A DNA stretch of 7,416 nt from Verrucomicrobia bacterium UBA1263 (GTDB lineage: Bacteria; Verrucomicrobiota; Verrucomicrobiia; Limisphaerales; UBA1412): the NCBI GenBank assembly GCA_002308515.1, contig DBVN01000052.1:16596-24011 (forward strand), in the 5' to 3' direction. Positions within the stretch are counted from its first letter, which is position 1; the number at the start of each line of letters is the position of its first letter. Below the pieces are notes generated by a model that saw only the letters and a program-made list of their open reading frames with translations, ran no database searches and was not told the origin of the DNA. A program made the translations under genes and the position numbers. Positions 5,181 through 7,416 of the stretch are shown here, piece by piece.

Positions 5181-6880
5181 TCCAGGATGTCTATGAACCG
5201 CTGAGCCGTTATCGTGACGAGTTCAAAGCGGGTTTTGCCTGGCGGACTGAGGAGAAGTTCGAGGAGCTCACGCGTGCCTCCGGCATAGATGTCGAGGCAA
5301 ATCGCCGTCTGGTCGAAGAGATTCGTGTGCTGGTGGATCGCTCGGAGGAGGCACGCGGCAAGAGGTCTTTCTTCGGCTGTTTGTTCGTTCTGCTGATGGC
5401 TGGATCGGTGGTCGCTTTTATTGCCGCCTATAATAATGAAGTTGGGAATCCGACCCTGCTGGTGGCGCTGGGGATCATCGGGATCATTGCCAGTCTTTTT
5501 CTGCTTTCGCCGCACAAGAAAGCCTCCCAGCTGTATAAAGAACTCAAAAAGACTGTCAAGGCAAAAAAAGACGTGGCCTGGAAACAGATGGAGCCGCTGA
5601 ACGCGCTCTACACCTGGGACATTCCCGTCAGGCTGATCCAGGCGACTGTGCCGCGGCTGGAGTTCGACCCGTATTTTACTAATGAGCGGCTCTGGTCTCT
5701 GCAGCGCCAGTACGGCTGGAATGACGATTTCAACCGGGACAAGAGCATCCTGTTTGCCCAGTCGGGATTGATCAATGGCAATCCTTTTGTTTTTGGCGAG
5801 TACCGGTACATGAAGTGGGAGAAGCATGTTTACAAGGGCACTAAGGATATCTCCTGGACGGAAACGGAGAGAGACTCCCAGGGCAAGATCCATACGGTGA
5901 CTCATCATGAAACATTGGAAGCCACTGTGACCAAACCGGAACCGGTCTATAAGAACAAAAAACTGCTTATTTACGGCAATGATGCCGCGCCGAATCTGAG
6001 TTTTTCGCGTCAGCCGTCTGATCTTTCCAAAGGGGACGAGGGACTCTTCTCGCGGATGCGCAAAAAACACGAGATCCGCAAACTGCAAAAATTCTCACAG
6101 AATCTGGAGGATGAATCCCAGTTTACCCTGATGGGCAACCACGATTTCGAGGCGCTGTTCCATGCCGTGGACCGCGACAACGAAGTGGAATTTCGTCTGC
6201 TCTTTACCTCGCTGGCCCAGATACAGATGCTGGATCTGCTGAAGGATAAGTCCGTTGGCTACGGGGATGATTTCACTTTCCGGAAAAAGAAGAAGATCAA
6301 CCTGCTCACATCCAACCACCTGGATGCGACCTCCATTGATACCGATCCCCGGCGCTTCTACGACTGGGACTACGACCGGGCCAAAGAAAACTTCCAGCAG
6401 CTCAATGAAAACTACTTCAGGAATATCTACTTCTCACTGGCTCCGCTGCTGACTATCCCGCTCTATCAGCAGACCCGCACACACGAGGAGATCTGGAAAG
6501 ACGTGCTTCGCGGCCGCGAATCCTCTTTCTGGGAGCATGAGACCCTGGCCAATTATTACGGGTACGGTCAGTTCAAGCACCCGGACTGTGTGACCAAATG
6601 CATCCTCAAGACCTCACTTCTGAAACGCCAAAACGAGGAAGGTGCTGTGGAGGTCACGGCCTATGGTTACAGAGGGGTACATCATACAGAGTATGTAGAA
6701 GTCCATGGCGGCGACGGTTGCTGGCACGATGTACCCGTGAAGTGGATCGAATACCTGCCGGTGGAGAATTCACGCCTGATGTTCCTCACCGAACAGGAAA
6801 AACCCTCCGACACCTTCCGCGCCAAAGCCGGAAGCGGAAGCATCCTGCGCCGTTCCATCTTCTCCTGCCTGGGCAAATAG
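5177..6880 (+). CDS. Two-helix membrane protein with DUF3137-like segment
   Basis: This is a 567-aa protein of unknown function. A charged, coiled-coil-prone N terminus (1-62) is followed by two hydrophobic helices (about 65-85 and 93-111) that form a hairpin in the membrane. A large soluble region follows. Residues 305-360, with FSQNLEDESQF, HDFEALFHAV and NEVEFRLLFTSLAQIQML, resemble the core of DUF3137 proteins, which often lie beside LemA; this is from memory and not a search result. The C-terminal third (390-540) has many Tyr/Trp/His residues (YYGYGQF, GYRGVHHTEYVEVHGGDGCWHD) and I do not recognise it. The start is TTG at 5177, overlapping the lemA stop (TTGA). The first in-frame ATG (residue 138) would remove both helices, so TTG is preferred. 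The TAG at 6878-6880 is followed by AGGAGGAG but no gene. Confidence 0.8.
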   Translation: MIQDVYEPLSRYRDEFKAGFAWRTEEKFEELTRASGIDVEANRRLVEEIRVLVDRSEEARGKRSFFGCLFVLLMAGSVVAFIAAYNNEVGNPTLLVALGIIGIIASLFLLSPHKKASQLYKELKKTVKAKKDVAWKQMEPLNALYTWDIPVRLIQATVPRLEFDPYFTNERLWSLQRQYGWNDDFNRDKSILFAQSGLINGNPFVFGEYRYMKWEKHVYKGTKDISWTETERDSQGKIHTVTHHETLEATVTKPEPVYKNKKLLIYGNDAAPNLSFSRQPSDLSKGDEGLFSRMRKKHEIRKLQKFSQNLEDESQFTLMGNHDFEALFHAVDRDNEVEFRLLFTSLAQIQMLDLLKDKSVGYGDDFTFRKKKKINLLTSNHLDATSIDTDPRRFYDWDYDRAKENFQQLNENYFRNIYFSLAPLLTIPLYQQTRTHEEIWKDVLRGRESSFWEHETLANYYGYGQFKHPDCVTKCILKTSLLKRQNEEGAVEVTAYGYRGVHHTEYVEVHGGDGCWHDVPVKWIEYLPVENSRLMFLTEQEKPSDTFRAKAGSGSILRRSIFSCLGK

Positions 6881-6964
6881 GAGGAGTACGTATTGCCTCA
6901 AAAATAAACCCAAGATCGCCATCTGGTTTAATTTTGTCAAAACATATTCAAAATCAGTATGTTG

Positions 6965-7019
6965 CGTAGAGACGCGAGACTCTCGCGTCTCCGAGACGAG
7001 CGGGTCGCTCGTCTCTACG
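6965..7019. repeat. 55-bp nested palindromic element (double hairpin)
   Basis: Two perfect hairpins sit side by side. GAGACGCGAGA/TCTCGCGTCTC (6969-6979 and 6981-6991) is 11 bp with a 1-base centre. GAGACGAGCG/CGCTCGTCTC (6993-7002 and 7006-7015) is 10 bp with a GGT loop. The outermost arms CGTAGAGACG (6965-6974) and CGTCTCTACG (7010-7019) are also perfect complements, so the whole unit can pair end to end or fold as two stems. It is GC-rich inside AT-rich DNA. This is typical of dispersed short palindromic repeats (REP/MITE-like); it may also mark the 3' end of the upstream mRNA. Confidence 0.8.
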
Positions 7020-7102
7020 ATAAGTCGTTTTTGTCAAGGATGTTATTTGTTATTTTAAACAACTTTTGGATTTTTAACGATGACTTTTGGGTTAAAAAAC
7101 AC

Positions 7103-7131
7103 TTGACACTTTACATTGAAAAAGATTAGAT
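7103..7131 (+). promoter_or_regulatory. Predicted promoter of the right-end membrane-protein gene
   Basis: A perfect TTGACA (7103-7108) is followed after 17 nt by TTAGAT (7126-7131), which matches only three of six -10 positions. The flanks are AT-rich. The leader to the ATG at 7216 would be about 78 nt. The spacing and -35 box support it; the weak -10 box lowers confidence. Confidence 0.4.
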
Positions 7132-7215
7132 GTAGTTGTTGTTTGGGTGAATCGGTAAGGTTTTCCTTTATAAGTAACTCAGAAGAAGATATTAAAATAA
7201 AAGAAAGGTATCATT

Positions 7216-7416
7216 ATGGATATGAGCTGGTTACATACATTTTTTGAATGGATTTCTTCCATAATTATACAAATACCGGATTATTATAAACACGTTATAG
7301 ATGTGTTGGGTTACGGATATTCTGATGAAATAGGTTATCCTGTTTTTGGATTGTCTGTTGTAATATTTTTTTATGGCTTTATGTTTTTTATCACTAGTGG
7401 GCGGTTAGAAAAGCTT
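7216..7416 (+). CDS. Hypothetical membrane protein, N-terminal part (runs off window end)
   Basis: The frame opens with ATG at 7216 and stays open through the last base, giving 67 residues. GAAAGGT six bases upstream is one of the better ribosome-binding sites in the window. The protein starts MDMSWLHTFFEW with a hydrophobic, aromatic first segment (about 5-21, IIIQIP). A polar loop with YYKH and YGYSDE follows, then a clear membrane helix (about 41-60, FGLSVVIFFYGFMFF), after which it turns charged (GRLEKL). I recognise no family. The very AT-rich codons differ strongly from the lemA pair upstream, so it may belong to a separate or acquired segment. Length and function cannot be judged without the missing 3' part. 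Confidence 0.65.
   Translation, partial: MDMSWLHTFFEWISSIIIQIPDYYKHVIDVLGYGYSDEIGYPVFGLSVVIFFYGFMFFITSGRLEKL

Larger units (their letters stand above)
6881..7215. other. Intergenic stretch without a recognisable gene
   Basis: About 335 bp with no convincing coding frame. It starts with an AGGAGG-like sequence just after the preceding stop, where the only nearby start (TTG at 6893) ends after four codons. It then holds a 55-bp nested palindrome (6965-7019) and becomes very AT-rich, roughly 25% GC at 7021-7080. A promoter candidate (7103-7131) and an 80-nt AT-rich leader precede the next gene. No tRNA or intrinsic terminator with an adjacent T-run was found. Confidence 0.7.

Noticed and set aside
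5111..6088. 325-codon minus-strand open frame opposite the lemA/DUF3137-like pair
   Set aside because: The sense strand encodes membrane helices and a DUF3137-like core. The antisense product shows no domain and has no promoter or ribosome-binding site.
6879..6910. Strong AGGAGG sequence after the DUF3137-like gene stop, suggesting a third operon gene
   Set aside because: The only start in range (TTG at 6893) is stopped after four codons. It may be a remnant of a lost gene but cannot be supported as one.
6965..7019. CRISPR-like repeat
   Set aside because: There is a single compact palindromic unit with no spacer-repeat periodicity and no cas genes.
7411..7416. HindIII site (AAGCTT) exactly at the window end
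   Set aside because: It might hint at a clone boundary, but the start of the window has no matching site and the gene frame runs through it normally; coincidence is likely.

Overview
This window looks like ordinary bacterial chromosome from an anaerobic or facultative bacterium. It carries ThiH, the oxygen-sensitive tyrosine-lyase route to the thiamine thiazole. Coding density is high, overall GC is near 50% with large local swings, the standard code is used, and Shine-Dalgarno sequences are mostly weak. I cannot fix the phylum from sequence alone. I see no rRNA, tRNA, CRISPR array, transposase or phage gene.

Left part (1-3798): sulfur metabolism. The window opens inside thiH (plus strand, 5' end missing). 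It converges, 26 bp apart, on a four-gene minus-strand run read in the order metY (O-acetylhomoserine sulfhydrylase), thiS (sulfur-carrier protein ending in Gly-Gly-Gly), thiF (small E1-like carrier adenylyltransferase) and larE (PP-loop ATP-dependent sulfur transferase). Gaps are 62, 2 and 15 nt, so this is probably one operon with a possible attenuating hairpin after metY. The combination suggests sulfur mobilised as a carrier-protein thiocarboxylate. It could feed thiazole synthesis with ThiH (and presumably ThiG, outside the window), homocysteine synthesis by MetY, or both. The role of LarE here is the open question.

Middle (3799-4517): AT-rich regulatory DNA around one small AT-rich gene of unknown function (minus strand, 109 aa). 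The metY promoter region has a perfect TTGACA -35 box, a leader hairpin, and two copies of a quasi-palindromic box (core CTAAATCA) on either side of the promoter, a plausible operator pair. A separate 196-bp divergent region separates the small gene from lemA and holds a candidate promoter in each direction.

Right part (4518-6880): a translationally coupled pair of membrane proteins, a LemA-family protein and a 567-aa two-helix membrane protein with a DUF3137-like segment, joined by a TTGA start/stop overlap. After it come about 335 bp without a recognisable gene. These hold a 55-bp nested palindrome (two perfect hairpins inside outer complementary arms), then very AT-rich DNA with a promoter candidate, and finally the start of an AT-rich membrane-protein gene that runs off the end of the window.

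Composition is mosaic. The first 49 codons of thiH are about 92% GC at third positions and the next 49 about 51%. metY, lemA and the DUF3137-like gene look richer in GC than thiS-thiF-larE, and the 109-aa gene and right end are clearly AT-rich.
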